From Rusavskia elegans (Eukaryota; Ascomycota; Lecanoromycetes; Teloschistales; Teloschistaceae), in assembly GCA_011316305.1 (NCBI GenBank), contig SAUG01000073.1, forward strand, positions 20,790-84,789: a stretch of 64,000 nt of DNA, read 5' to 3'. Below, piece after piece: positions 49,902 through 63,822 of the stretch (the stretch's first letter is position 1; every line of letters begins with the position of its first letter). The position numbers and the translations under genes were made by a program. The notes beneath the pieces are model-generated. The model saw only the letters and a list, made by a program, of their open reading frames with translations. It had not been told where the DNA came from and made no database searches.

Positions 49902-51769
49902 CTAATCTGTACGTAAACCGTTCATCACCATTCCTTTGGCCCCCTCCCCCTCCCCCTCATCCCAACCCCCCAACTTGACCTCAACGATAGGCACCTGAGC
50001 CCTACACTCCCACACCTTCTCAATCACAAGTCCCGCGCTCTCCACGATTTTTTTGAGCTGCGCCGGCGTGCGCTCGATCCCATTGATGATGCCCATCATG
50101 CAGAGATCCCGCTGGTGGCTGAACCGGACGGCGGTGCCGTAGTTTGCGGGGAGGGGCGAGGGCGCGGGGGTTATCAGTTGGGCGTCTGGGGCAGATGGCG
50201 AGGAGTTATGTGGAGATGAGGCGCCGTTAAGGGGTTTGGAAGAAGGAGGCAAGGGAGAGGGGTGAGTGGTTGGTGTCATCAATTGATCGCAAATGAGGAT
50301 TCGTGAATCGCGATTCATGGCTCCGGCGAGGGCGGAGAGGATTTGGATGCAGTAGGGGTCGGACCAGTCGTGGCTGAACAGGGGGAGAATGGGTGTTAGC
50401 ATTGGTTGGTTGGTTGGAAAAAGGGAAGACTCTATCTGGCCAAACATTTGGGTAGAAGATGAACTTCGACTTACAGGATTGAGCGTAACCAGTATACCTC
50501 CGCACCACGGACGGGATTTGGTTCAAAAAAGTCGTGTTGCATGAACTTCACCCGGTTTGACTCAAGGGCGGTGGGGTTCTCGCGCGGCCAGACTTCGTTT
50601 TGCGCGATCCTGAGGACAGGGGCGCGGTCCTGGAGGATGAGGTTTAGGGAGGGGTAGAGGTGGGAGAGTTGAATGAGGAACCCGCCTTGTATCAGGAAGT
50701 GATCTGTTAGCGGGAGGAGGAAGGGGCGGAGGGATTGGGTTAAGGAGTGGGTTGGGGAATTGGGTTACTCACCGACTCCACCGCCAACGTCTACGACTGT
50801 GCCACTGCCTAATGAGGCCCAGGGGTAATCTATTGCCGCTGTCAATGACTGGTTCACCCAAGCATCCGAATGGGTTTCACGGTGTTGGGGATAAGGTGGG
50901 CTGTTCAATGTGTAATACTGACCGTAAGGATGAGCAGCTCCATGAACCCTTCCCCCACCTAACATTGATAGATTGAAAATCTGATGCTCCGGTCTAGCAA
51001 CCATCGGCTTTTCCGGTGAGTCCAGATCTCCATTCATCAACGTCTCCGGCTGAGGTACACCCGGGTAGCCGGCTCCGTGCTTCGAGACTTGGTCTGGAGA
51101 AACCTTTTCCTCGAGCCAATCCCATCGGCTCATCTTCGTCCCCAGCGCATCCTGCCACGCTGTTTCGTCAACCTGGTAGCTGGGGCCTTTGACCTTGTCT
51201 AACAGCGTCTTGGGCAAATGCTCACTCGCGGCATAGAGATCGAGATTGAAATTCAAGATGTATGCACGCAGCGGCTCGTTTCCGACCAGAGCTGCGGAAA
51301 TCACGTTGTTGGTGAAGTGGTTCGGCGATGACTCCGCAAAGATGTGGTTGGAGCATAGTGTTCGTAGAATCCGACTTAACTTGTCGGCCTCGATTCCAGT
51401 TTTCTCCCCTAGGACTTTGATAGACACGCCAATTTGGTTGTCTTGAGGATTGGCAAGCATGTCGGGAATACGTCGCTCGCAAGCGATGAACAGCGCCCTG
51501 CTCTCCCAATATTGGCACCCGACTTCCATGATACGGAGACTGGGCTCCGCAACTAGTTCGGTCAGTTTGCCGGTCAAGGCCAGTAGGGTCCGCTGCGCTT
51601 CGTAGAGACGTAGGCTAGGAAGCATATCCGGAGAGGCGCCGTCGTTGCTGGCATTGAGTTCTTGCTCTTTCGCCCATTCTTGAATCACGGTTTGGACATT
51701 GTTGTTGAAGAGCTCGGAAAGCTCAAGGAGCTGGGCGGCGTCTTTCAGCGACCTGGTGGGACGTGACAT
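49902..51769 (-). CDS. SAM-dependent O-methyltransferase (COMT-type)
   Basis: Exons 51769-50773, 50685-50475 and 50373-49902 join in frame to about 559 residues. The N-terminal part carries CQYWESRALFIACERRIPD and a winged-helix-like dimerisation region; then VVDVGGGVGGF (SAM-binding motif I, ~residues 325-334), LILQDRAPVL, MQHDFFEPNP, and HDWSDPYC (~404) with the likely catalytic His. These are hallmarks of fungal plant-COMT-like enzymes that methylate phenolic hydroxyls. The C-terminal part has a Ser/Pro-rich insert of about 40 residues (PSPLPPSSKPLNG...), which makes it longer than most relatives. It lies between the transporter and the A-T-R reductase and has a dead paralogue at 20.6-22.1 kb. 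Confidence 0.88.
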
Positions 51770-52358
51770 CGTTGCTGGTGAGAATTTATTCGACGTTGGA
51801 TACCAACGACACGAGTTGTCTTACTGATCAATACGTATGTACTCTGCACATCGTCAACGCCTTAGATTAGGGTCATCAATTGATTTCGCTTGCTTCCGTA
51901 CTAGGTGACCTTGTGGTGCGACCCTGCCTGGAGCGTCAGCGGACCGGAGTATCCATAGATCCCACGCACCAGAGTAACGGATCTCTGCCCCATGGCATTG
52001 AGTAATACTGCTTGACTCGAACGTGGCCCAGGAACAGCCTGACAGGCTCTACTCTGCATCCCCAACCCCTCCATCCATATTAGGGTAATTCTCCGGCCCA
52101 GGTTGAAATCCAATGGTGGTGGTCAGGAACCGATGAGACGACGACTCAATCCACCAGTGCCTCAATAATAACACGAAGGCGCTTTGGTGACGTTTAGAGT
52201 ACAGCCAGAGCTTTGACCGCTGGGAAGTATCGTATAGAACATGCTACTAAGACCGATCACATCAAGATCCGCGTCCGACCGAATCCTCTCGTCGACCTCA
52301 GTATCGCTCTCAACATTTTAGTTTTTCTCCACGTGATCTTGTTTCGCCCGAAACAGTG
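51770..52358. other. Intergenic between methyltransferase and A-T-R gene
   Basis: It must hold the methyltransferase promoter and the 3' end of the reductase gene. A 70-residue minus frame (51901-52113) has no recognisable motif. No binding sites are identifiable. Confidence 0.45.
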
Positions 52359-55300
52359 CTATTTGCTCAGGTAGCCACATCGTCGCCAGAAAGATATGTA
52401 CAATCCAACCTCGTTCGGTCCAACAGCGCCTACAGATCTCAGTGTAGGCGAGCATGCTCGGCATTCTTTGGTGTCGAGGGTCATCTTTCCCCCAGACATC
52501 TGCAGGAAGTCATTTCTGAAGAATTCCATGAGGTCTGATGGACTCTCTTCAAGCTGTGAAACCCTCTCGAGCCAAATAGGAAACGGCAAGCGAGACTTGG
52601 GGAGAATGCCGAGGTTGTATTCAAGGACACTGCAGAGGTCTGTCCAGGATTGCCGTACCGGATTTTCAACATGGTAGACCATCCCTTGCGCTCCGCGCCT
52701 TAAAAGGAGGTCAGTGACGGTACGTGCGGCTTTGTCGACTGGCAGCCACGAAAGTGTCTGTTTCACTGTCATTGGTTTGTAGAGATATGAAGAAAACTGC
52801 CACAGGGGCTACTCACGCCTTGCAAGTCTGGCAGATGTCCAATGGCCTTGGATGCTTTCACAAGTGCCGGAAAATGTTCTTTCGTGCTCCAGTATCCGCT
52901 AGTCTGCGAGCCCGATAACTGTCCAATGCGGACGATCATGGGCTCAATCTCGGTCAGTAGCAATCTATAAGCGCTCTCAACCACTTGCTCGCACACCCAT
53001 TTCGCTTCTGCGTAGCCCATTGCCAGTGGGCCTTTCTTTGGATCATATAAAGTTACCTCGGGAATCATTCCTCCCAGCTTTTGATCAACACTACAATTCC
53101 CAGCAACTGCGATAGAGGATGCGAGGATAATTCGCGGCCTCGTTGCAGGGCTCAGACGGTGAGCAAAACGCCCAAGTTCTATTAAATCGTGCAAGGCTTT
53201 GATCTGATTCTCGAAAGAGGATAGCCTCATTCGGAAGTCCATGGGCCAGGCTCCGTGAAAGATATGTGTGATCGTTGACGCGATCTGGTTATAATCCTCG
53301 TCCTTCAACCCAAGGTGATCTTCTCCAGGCTGCCAGGGTATGACCTTCACTTTGGACCAAGCTCTTCTGGAGAGAACGATACCACGGTCCTTGAGGGCTT
53401 TCTTCTGCGCGGACATGGCTCCTGACAGAGTATTACCCACTGAAGTGTCTGATCGTGCCCTGACAAGGGAGATGACAAGTGAAACACGGGAAAGTTCACT
53501 AAGTATCTGCAACAAATGCGAGCCCAAATTGCCGGTGGCGCCTGTGAGTAGTATGGTGTGGTTTTCTTCTCTTGGCAACCCAGTCCCGCCGAAGCTGTAC
53601 TTGGCTGTAAGATCTCGCATAAGTTTTGGTGTAGTAGAAGAGTCTGAGACCGGACTCCTAGGGTCGCGAATTGCTGCGATCAATTTTGTGATAGACGGAT
53701 GAGTATACACGAAATCCGGAGCGATCCCTTCTCGATATGCGGAGCTGAATTTCGAACTTCGGACTGACTGATTGAGGATCCGCCGTAAGCGCGTGGCTTG
53801 CAAAGAGTCCATACCGAGTTGGACGAAGTCGTCGTCGTCTTCCCATGTTTCTGGCTTCATACGTTTTGGGAGGCATGATTGGACGACCTCCCGAAGGCTC
53901 TTGCGGAGATGATGATCATCGACATCCGTGAGATTCATTGAGAATGTTGATTGCTCCATCCTGTCGTATACTGATTTGATTTCGGTTTCGAAGACTGAAT
54001 AGACGTCCTTGCGCTGTGGAAATCCCTTGTCGGAAAGTGGTATGTCCTTGACCGATGATTTAACAAGGACTGCTGCTTTGGTACTTACAACAGCATGCTG
54101 GTCGACCTTGCTGTTCGCATCGAGAATGGATGGCCAGATCGACTCTATAAAGTCTGCCTCAGAGCACTCGTTTGCTGCAGCTGGTTCGATCAGCACTCCG
54201 ACTTCAAATTGGCCATTGCCGAAGACTATTGCACGCTTGATTCGACAGTCTTGAGCGAGAGAGTCTTCCATCACCTGTGGAGAGACCTTCTCTCCGGTAG
54301 CAAGAACCAAAATATCATCTTTCCGGCCCATCAGTTTCACTTCCCTTGTTGGGTTCAAAGGGTTTACTACAAGACTGTCTTGCAGCTCGAAATCAGTCTT
54401 TGCTCCGAAAGATCTACCGGAAAGCTTATATTCCAATTTCGCATCGTTCGGCTCCAATCGTCTCAATTGAAGACCCAGATCGTTACGTAACCTCAGATAA
54501 TGCCAGTCGTACGACTTTTGGGGTCGAAAAATTGGTGCCAAGGCACCCAGCTCAGTCGCACCGAAATGATTGAGTAGACTGACACCGTTCTCGCGCAGAT
54601 TATTGGCCACAGCAGGCTTGATAGGACCTCCGCCAACGACAACAAAATCTAGCGAGGCCAAATCTTGGGCTGCTGAGGCTTGAGTGATCTCCTCCAGAAT
54701 CGTTGGCACTGTCATCAAAGAGGTGATATCTTTAGCTTTCAGCATTTGCAGAACGAAGGACCCATTACCGATGACGGCAGATGGTGGGAAGCAGACTGTT
54801 TTGCCAATTGATAACGAAAGCGAAGGTGCTAGGACGCCGAAACCCTTGCGACAAATCAGTCAGAAGGATTAGCAAGGTTGAGGGAAATGCATACATGGAA
54901 CAACGGGAGCGTCGAGAGATTCACTCCAGTCTTAGATTCGTCTTCTGCATCCGAGAACTCATGGCATCCGGCATACCCGAGCATGTAACGATGTGCAAGT
55001 GGAATGGCCTTAGGCAGACCTAGGCTATGTTAAGCCGCTGTACCACGAAAACGCAACGGACAAGCCATACCTGTGGTACCCGAACTGTGAAGGATAATCA
55101 CATTCAGATCATCTTCTCGCACGCATTGCTGGCATTGGCGAAGATGCGAGAAATCAATAGGGTCCAAGGATGCTTGCAGAAAACGAGTAAAAGGGACGGC
55201 TTTATAGGCGACAGCCCTGAGATGGACCGCTGTGTTGTTCTGCTGCGCTGTGTCTTCGATATGGCCTGCAGTACGAGTTGAAACAATGATGGCGGAAGCT

Positions 55301-55844
55301 CCTGTCTCGTGCACCAGCTTGCGCACTGCGTTGCTACTCAGTCGTATTGACAACAGAACACACTACTCAAATATAAGTATCAACGCCTTCAGAAGGGATG
55401 CTAATGTCTTACCGGAATGTTCAAGGTGAGTAAGGCGATAATATAAATGAAGAGGCCAACATCGCTCTCCAGGAAGAGAGCGACAGGCGAGGCCTTTCGG
55501 ACGATGTGGTCGCTCGTCAACTCGGCGGCGTGAGCATTTGGAATTGTCTTGAGCAGCCACGAGCAGCAATGCTCGACTGCAACCGCTAGCTGATGATATG
55601 TAATGGGAGTGAAGTCAATCTGTCCATGGGTGCCAGGCGCCTGGCTGCTCTGGAGACAGAAGACATGATGTGGATTGTGAATGGCATCAAAAAGTACCAG
55701 ATCTGGAAGGGATCGAAGTAGTAAAGGGTCTCGCAATGTTAGGTCTGTCTCTGATGGAATTGGCAGCAATTGAAAAGCTGGTCGATGGAAGGTTGTGCTT
55801 GCGTCGTCGTCGTGATTCAGGGATCCCATCTTGAATTTTGCCAA
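52359..55844 (-). CDS. NRPS-like adenylating reductase (A-T-R)
   Basis: Five exons (55844 or 55829-55413, 55362-55071, 55019-54895, 54844-52813, 52765-52359) give 1090-1095 residues, the usual size for A-T-R enzymes. Adenylation domain: HSSGTTGLPK (~231), FGATELGALAP, GRKDDILVLATGEKV. Thiolation domain: FVQLGMDSLQATRL, with phosphopantetheine Ser ~625. Reductase domain: LLTGATGNLGSHLL (~710, NADPH site) and the short-chain-type GYAEAKW (Tyr ~889, Lys ~893). There is no condensation domain. These enzymes activate a carboxylic acid as AMP ester, load it on the carrier arm and release it reductively as aldehyde or alcohol. Next to a TE-type PKS, the aromatic acid it releases is the likely substrate. 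It is transcribed divergently from the PKS. Confidence 0.9.
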
Positions 55845-56514
55845 GAGATGCTTGTCGAATCCGGTTAGGACGGTAATAGGGCTTCACCGTCGGCTAGCCC
55901 TAAGCGCTAGCTCTGTTAGGTAAGACGGTTCTTTGACTTCAGTTCGCTTCTACTTCTGCTTCGACATCCATCAACCGGGCATCAAGCGATACGTTGCAGC
56001 TACTTGATATCAATCCCAGCTCTGACTCTCTTTCCTGTGCCGTGCCTAGCTCTATACCACTGCTGCTGCCCTGGTGATATTCCGCACGACGGACCGGAGT
56101 ACATTAACCTTGTCTTTCCATCATCCGTTTGGCAGACTCGTGGCCTGTCAGCGTGTCTGCCGCTTTAAACAAAATCTGACATGATGATCGATTCTCATTT
56201 ACGAGTGGGTATCGGTCGGCCTCGATTGCGGCGTGGTCCCAACGCCACAATGCCATCTTCCACCCGAGCTTGTCACGGCGAAAACATGGCCGACTGCAAC
56301 GCTGAGCGAAGGCTGAATAGATACTCTGGGCTTCACGACGGCCGATGGAGCTGCAGAATCCTACCATCAGCCATCAGCCACCCCACCACCATGTGGTCAT
56401 GTTCTTCAATGAACAAGGCTAAATCTCAATCGTTCAGAAGCGTCTCCGAGTACAACCTTTTTGCTCAAATTCTATACCGGGAAAAGTCACAGAAAAATCC
56501 TCTGCCGTCTCATT
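55845..56514. promoter_or_regulatory. Divergent promoter, A-T-R gene / PKS
   Basis: A 670-bp interval between the two largest cluster genes, which face away from each other; shared control is likely. I see no palindromic CGG-type site convincing enough to name. Confidence 0.55.
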
Positions 56515-59500
56515 ATGTCGCCATCTCAGTCATCGGATAAGCCAAAAGCCATCCGAAAACACCAGATTGTTATCTTCGGTGGCCACGGTTCCTCGACCCT
56601 TTTCTCCGGCGTATCGTCAGAGCGTGCCCATCAAGACTCTCAGACTTCCGCAGCCTGCTCGATATTCCTTTCACGATGCCATGCCGCATTTTTAGAGGAT
56701 TGCATACGCCTCGGAGAAGATTCTGGCCCGAAACTTGGCCCGACACTTGGCGGCGATTTGAGAACAATCTTTCAGAACAGAGAAAACTTCCTTAAGCCCC
56801 CTGTCTCAGTCCAAAACAATGCAGTCGTTCAAGCCGTCACGATATGCCTGTATCAGCTACTCCGCTACATTGCTGAGGCTGACGGACCAGAACGCAGTTT
56901 AGATCCAACTGGGAGCCACATATTGGAAGCTGTTGGGATATGCTCCGGCTTACTGCCATCCGCTGTAGTGGCTACTTCCCAAAGCGTTTCCGAGTTGATT
57001 GAGTATGGTGTTGCAGCATTTCGCCTTGCCTTCTATATCGCGCATAGAAGCGTTCTTCATGGGCTCCTCTATGGATCGCCAGACGACATGACCAGGTCAT
57101 GGACACTCATTGTCACAGGGATGAGCCAATTTGAAGCAGAGGAAAACATAAACAGCTTTTGTGCCCAAGTAAGTGAGCCTAAGTGCGGGTCCAACGTATT
57201 GTGTGGATCTCCGAGATCTAACGGATTAGTACATGCGTCGAACGATCCAAAAGTCTGCCATCCTCGGTGACAACACTCTGTCAGTGACTGGGCCACACGA
57301 AGATCTGCGCTCATTCCATGAGTGGCTGGGTCCCGCAGCAAATTGCAGGTTTGCACTTGTGAGTGCGTGGTACCACGGAGGGCAGCAACTTCAAGGTGTA
57401 GCAGAAGCAGTCATGCAGGATGTCAAAGAAAAGCAGATCCGGTTCCCCGAGTCCTCCGCACTAGTACATCAGCTACGCTCTGCACATGAAGGCTCACTGG
57501 CCAACGAGGAAAATCACAGTCCCAACAGTCTTGCACGCTGGGTGGTTTGGCATATGCTGATCCACTCGGTCGACTGGCCGAAGACCTCCAAAGCCATTGT
57601 TTCCAGGCTCGCCCCCACCATCGCCAGCCAAAATAATTTCAGACCGCAACTGTTATCATTTGGACCAAGCTCGCATTGGCTTTTGGGAGAGTTCCGCTCC
57701 CATGCTCTCTTCCCAAAATTGGACGGAATAGACATGTCATCTTTCCACTCGGGTGGCGTGCTCAGTCCTGCCGTTAACCATAAGAACGACATAGCGATAG
57801 TTGGCATGGGCGTCCATCTGCCTAATGGTCATGGCGTGGAAGAATTATGGCATTCCCTCTTCAACGGAACAGTCGCAATCTCCGAGGTATGTGGTTTATT
57901 TGTAGTCCTCATCAACGTACTAACATACGGAAGATTCCCAGGTCTCGCTTCGATGCTTCTCTATACCAGGCAGGGAACGAGGACGACAAATCTAGGACAA
58001 TGGCTGCTCACCACGGAGGATTTATAGATGATATATGGACGTTCGACAATGCTTTCTTCAAAGTTACCCCAAGAGAGGCAATGTCAATGGATCCCCAGCA
58101 GCGAGTACTTTTACAGACCGCACAAGCCGCTTTGGATGATGCTGGATACGTTCCTGATTCCACACCAACTTTCCAGCGAGTTTCGATCGGTTGCTATATC
58201 GGAGCGGCTACGGAAGATTATAAGGATAATCTTCGAGATGATATCGATGTTTTTTATAGCACTGGTATGTTCAAACCATCTTTGCAGATAAAAGGCTAAT
58301 GAAGGTAGGAACTTTGCGCGCCTTCCTCAGCGGCAAAATATCTTTTGTACATGCATTGAGTGGCCCATCAATCGTCGTCGACACTGCATGCTCCTCAAGC
58401 CTTGTATCAATACATCAAGCATGTCGTGCGCTGAACAACGGAGACTGCACAGCTGCAATTGCTGGTGGAGTCAACACGATAAGCAGTCCAGATGTTCGTA
58501 CGGCTGGTTTTGTGTGACTAGGAGCTGACATCTATCAGATGTATCTAGGTCTGGACCGGGGACACTTCCTCAGTCCCACCGGCGGCTGCCGTCCCTTCGA
58601 TGCTTCTGCCGATGGGTACTGCCGAGCGGAGGGTTGCGGCGTCTTTATTCTGAAGCGATATACCGATGCGGTTCAAGAGAACGATCAGATTTACGGTCTA
58701 ATCAAAGGCATCGAGCTCAATCAAAGTGGAAACGCTCACTCCATAACTCATCCACATAGCGAGACCCAGGTACAATTATTCCAGAGACTACTACTGAATT
58801 CAAAGATTGAGCCTTCTACAATAAGTGTTATTGAAGCTCATGGAACCGGCACTCAGGTCAGGAACCTTCCTTGTTATCAAGATCCGTACTGAAATAACCG
58901 TAGGCTGGGGACGCGCGGGAGATTGCCTCTATCCAGAGCGCATTTGGAAGATCTCGCTCCACCAACCATTTACTTATCGTAAGCTCGATAAAGGGCAATA
59001 TTGGTCACGCTGAAGCAGCGTCTGGAGCGGCCGGCTTAGCCAAGCTTCTTCTCATGCTGAGGAACAAAATGATTCCTCGACAAGCAAACCTCACGCAGCT
59101 CAACCCCGGCTTTGTTGGTCTCGAGGAGACTGGAATCATCATCCCGTTCGCAAATCGGGATTGGCAACATTCCAAGACACAACCGCGGAGAGCCATGCTC
59201 AACAACTTCGGTGCGGCAGGTTCGAACGCCGCACTACTTCTCGAGGAACATGTAGAAGCTCAGCCGAAAAAACATGCTGGAACCGACAGAACATCATACA
59301 TCTTCAATGTTTCAGCTCGGACTGTGGCAGCGCAACAAGCATACATCAAGAGCTACTCTGATTTTCTCCGAACTAACAAACCTCGACCTCACATCAAAGA
59401 CGTTTGTTATACAGCAACTGCTCGTCGCGTGACTTATAGCCACCGTGTTTCCCTAGTCTGCACCTCGGTTGAAGATCTGGAAGCGAAACTTGGTGATCTC

Positions 59501-62500
59501 GATGTTAGCAACATCCAACCTTGTCCGGCTTCGAAGGCGGTCGTATTTGCCTTCTCGGGTCAAGGCAGCATTTATCGAGGTATGAGTGAGGGACTGTTGT
59601 CAAGTTCTCCATTCTTCAGGAACGAGATATACAACTGCGACAAAATCGTCCAAGATCTCGGCTTTCCTAGCTTCATGTCCTACTTTGTTAAAGAAGTTGG
59701 AGGTCAAACAACCCCGACGAGCGCGGAAGACATAATTACTTCTCAGTGCGCCTGTGTCGCTCTGGAATATTGCATAGCGAAGCTTTTCATGTCATGGAAC
59801 ATTGTTCCTTCTTACGTTTTTGGGCATAGGTGAGAATTTCATTCAAAGCAGTCTGACCAAAAACTGATCTAAGCAGCCTTGGAGAGTACGCTGCACTGGC
59901 AGTTGCTGGAGCTCTCAGCTTAGAGGACACCCTCAAGGTCGTTGCTTCACGAGCGCGAATGATGGCGGAGAAATGCAAGACAAACGAGTCTGGTATGATA
60001 TGTTGCAAGGTGTCTCCTTCAGTAGCAGACCAGATACTCGCCTTCGAGAAAGCTACACCGGAGCTTGCGGTTGCGTGCAGGAACAGTAACCATGACTGCG
60101 TTGTTTCTGGACCACTTAGCCAGCTCCATCATTTCGAGCAAATATGCAAGATAAAGCCAATCAAGGCGAAGAGACTGGATGTTCCCTACGGATATCACTC
60201 GGCCTCCATCGATCCCATTCTCGAAGGTCTGGAAGAGCTAGGTCGCACCGTAACGTGGTGCAACCCTACCATTCCCATCGCATCGAACGTGCACGGGCGC
60301 CTATTCCAGTCGAGAGACTTCCACAGCGATTACTTTGCTAAGCATGCTCGTCACCCCGTCCGCTTTGTTGAAGTCGTTGAAGCTATTAGCACCGCAAAGG
60401 GTCTCACCGATTCCATCTGTCTGGAGATTGGCCCTCATCCCACACTATCGACCTTGGTGAAGAGCAATGCAGGGTCTCTATCGACTCCATGTTATCCGGT
60501 CCTCAGGAAAGATGTGGATGCATGGTCATCATTAAGCTCAGTCCTCTCCGAAATAGCTCTCGTCAAGGACGATATCGATTGGCGTGAGGTCTTCGAAGGA
60601 TGTCGGCCAACCACGATTAGTCTGCCAGTATATCCACTGAGCGGTGCTACGTTCGAAATGCCTTTCTCTGAGCCGGTATCTAAGGGTCGTGAAAGCACTG
60701 TGTCAAATTACAGCGAAACTGGCTTCGCGCTCCTGCCTAGACTGAACTTGACACAGTGCACGGAGCATGTCCATGTCTTCGAGACATCATCCGCCATCTT
60801 GGGACCACTCATATCTGGCCATAATGTGGGCGGCACAGCCATCTGTCCAGCATCGGTATATCACGAGCTCGCCGTTGAGGCAGCACAGATCGTCATGAGT
60901 CCACCTCGAGACCATGTTTGGGCCGTCAGCAACATGAGCTTCGTCCATCCTCTGAGGTATGATCCATGCGATCCAGGAAAAACCATAGCTCTATACTTGA
61001 ACAAAGCAGAGGGTGGCACTTTTGAAGTAAAGATAGCTTCAAGTGCTTCTGAGGACGCCCAACCGACTATTCACCACACATCAGTCGTATCCATGTTGCA
61101 TCCGTTGGCCACGAAAGCTCGCCGGCAAAAAGAAGCCGCGCTTATCAAGCGACAAGCCTTTTATTTCTCTACTACCCACTCTCATAGTACGCTTCGCACC
61201 AAGGTACTCTACGAGAAGATGTTTACCAGAGTGGTGCGATACGCCAAAGAGTATCACACGCTCAGAGAACTCAATGTCGCCAGCTCTAACCTAGAAGGTT
61301 ATGGCTCGTTTAAGCTTCCAAGCGGCTCACTTACGAAGAGCTTCATTGTTCCACCGACGTTTACCGACACCCTGCTACATACCGCGGGATTCATTGCGAA
61401 TCTAAGTGTCGAACCAGAAGAGATCTGCATCTGTTCTCGAGTCGATACAGTGGAAATCTTGTACGAAAACCTTGACCTTGGAGACAACTTCACCATATAT
61501 TGCCATTTGTTTGATGATATTCAAGGAGCGATCGTTGCTGACGCCTTTGCTCTGGATTCATCTGGTCAGACCATAGCTTTGTGTTGTGGAATGGAGTTCA
61601 AGAAGCTCCGACTCAAATCGTTCCGAAAGTCTCTTCAATCTGCGATCAAGCCCAAGCCACCAGCGACTGAGTCATTCCAGAAGTTACCAAGTTGCGGGAC
61701 CACCGTAATACCTTCTCCTACAGAAGTTGTGGCACTCAAGATGATGGAAGATAACCTCCAGGACATCAGGAAGTCGATAATCAAAACATTGAGCGAGACG
61801 AGTGGCTTCTCGGAGCAAGATCTCGCCAATGCTTCCTCCCTTGGGGACTTGGGTATTGATTCCTTGATGCAGATTGAGATCGCATCAGCACTGAAGCAGG
61901 CGTTCCCACAGAGCTCTATCAACCAGGACACCGTTGCAGCTTGCGACACAGTCCAAGACTTAGAGGATAACATTGCCTTGAAGACGAGCCCTGGAACGCC
62001 TCTTACCAATGGAACGCCTCTTACCAATGGAACGCCTCTTACCAATGGAACGCCTCTTACCAATGGAACGCCTCTTACCAATGGAACGCCAGTCACGAGT
62101 AGTCACGGAACTTCGACGCCTAGCAGAGGGTACAGATCCACCATGAATGGTCTGCCTAATGAGTCTTCGAGCCCGCCCGGTAGCCCAGCGGTAAACGGTC
62201 ACAGCACCTCATATTCGCGTAGTAGTAGAAGCAGCACCCTAGGAAACGCTATCTCTGACGGAGTCTCGCACCATAACCCTTCGCCTTGCAAGCCTTCCTT
62301 GTTACAACTTTCAAGCAATGGAGAAGGAACGCCACTTTTTTGTTTTCATGACGGCAGCGGGCAAGGGAACGTTTATGGCCGTATAGCAGACATTGATCGG
62401 ACACTCTATGCATTTTCAGATCCCGACTTTGCTACCAACAACCCACGTCCTCGGAGCTTGAGCGAGATGGCTGAGCGCTATGCGGCGACGTTCTCGAAAG

Positions 62501-63250
62501 CGGAAACACCCAATGTGATCCTTGGTGGTAGGTCACAGAATATATGTACAGCTGGCTACCTTGTCTGGTCCAGACTGGCGTCTAGCTGTCATGCACCTTG
62601 GGATAATAGTGTTCATTGCTGACTATCTGCAGGCTGGTCTTTCGGGGGTGTCGTAGCCTTCGAAGTGGCCCAAATTCTGCGGGGACTCGGCTTCAGCGTT
62701 AGAGGACTTGTCCTGATCGACTCACCGTACCCTAAGAACCACGAGCCACTACCTGAGGACATCGTCAGGTTTGTCCTAAGTCGTAATGTTTTCAAGAATG
62801 GGGTCAATAAGAACCATGGCAATGACACGGGCAATATTTCGCATCTGCTCACAGAGTTCAAAGCGAATGCTACACTTCTCGGCAAATACTCACCACCGCA
62901 GGTTCGGTGCGATGTCAAAACGGTGGTCCTGCGCAGTCGCGATACCTTTGATTCTGCGGGACTCTGCGGGGTCAAATACGGTTGGCTGGAGAGCCAGATT
63001 GCGCGCACCAAGGCGATCAAAGGATGGGAATCCATAGTCGGAGAGAGCGTGGATGTGCTCGATATTCCAGGACATCATTTCCAGGCTTTCGACCAACAGA
63101 ATGTAGGCTGAAGACCCGTCGCTTATTTTTTTTACCTTACAGGGTCAGCTGCTGACAAGCACCTTGATATAGATGGCAGAGACCACCAAGCAGATTCAGA
63201 AGGCTTGTCGGATCATCGAGGAGTGTTGGGCGAAGAACAGGAGCTCGTGA
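56515..63250 (+). CDS. Non-reducing polyketide synthase, SAT-KS-AT-PT-ACP-TE
   Basis: Nine exons (56515-57168, 57230-57886, 57934-58264, 58309-58493, 58539-58856, 58904-59829, 59877-62527, 62633-63102, 63173-63250) give 2089 residues with all junctions in phase. Domains in order: SAT starter transacylase (GICSG, Cys 143); KS from ~405 (DTACSSS, Cys 575; [20 protein letters not shown]); AT (GHSLGEY, Ser 1024); PT product template (SGHNVGG His 1339; [11 protein letters not shown]sp 1521); one ACP (LGIDSLMQ, Ser 1686); a linker with five identical GTPLTN repeats (1730-1759); thioesterase (GGWSFGG, Ser 1910; PGHHF, His 2055 or 2056). All catalytic residues are present. No C-methyltransferase and only one ACP are visible. 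It should make an unreduced aromatic polyketide released by the TE; ring size and starter cannot be read from the sequence. Confidence 0.93.
61993..62082 (+). repeat. Perfect 18-bp minisatellite, five copies
   Basis: The unit GGAACGCCTCTTACCAAT occurs five times without a mismatch, followed by a partial sixth. It is in frame and encodes GTPLTN repeats between ACP and TE in the PKS. Confidence 0.95.
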
Positions 63251-63822
63251 CTGGATGGTAAGTCGAGCTCATGGACTGTAGAACTATCCTTTCGCGTATT
63301 AGGGACTCTGATTCAGGGGTTGGTTCCGGGCGTTCGGCCCAGCCCCTGAATTGGAAGCCATCGGGAATAGACAACGGCCATCCATCCTTAGGAAATTCAT
63401 GCACAGGAGACTCACCAAGCATTGGTCATCAGGAAGTATGCCTGCTCATTCTGTAAGCTACCATCAGTGGCTCCCCTTCCGCCGTCTGCGTTCATTCTCT
63501 TGGCAGATCGATAATGTGTGTTGCTAAAATGCGTTGGCACCTACAAGGTACAACAGTATCTCTGCCAAAACTGCACTCAGGCATCAACGCAGACTCTCGG
63601 ATCTCTCGGGTCCTCGCATGCTTTCAAAACTCCGGTCCCTGCATAACAGCCCCTTTGGAATCACTCAGCCCTCTTATGTTGCATCACTTATCCGCTACCA
63701 CCAGGCCCGCCAATCCTAAAACTTATGCAGGTTGAGTCCAGCAAAGACATACTGAAGCCTAGTAGAACTCTCACAACCGCTTACTCGTTCATCTTCCCTC
63801 CGGTCTTCTCACCGCCACTACC
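63251..63822. other. Intergenic between PKS and dehydrogenase
   Basis: It should hold the PKS terminator and the next gene's promoter. Pyrimidine-rich sequence just before 63823 is typical of fungal transcription starts. Short open frames here have no motifs. Confidence 0.45.

Noticed and set aside
61993..62082. CRISPR-like array
   Set aside because: Units are contiguous without spacers, in frame inside a eukaryotic coding exon.
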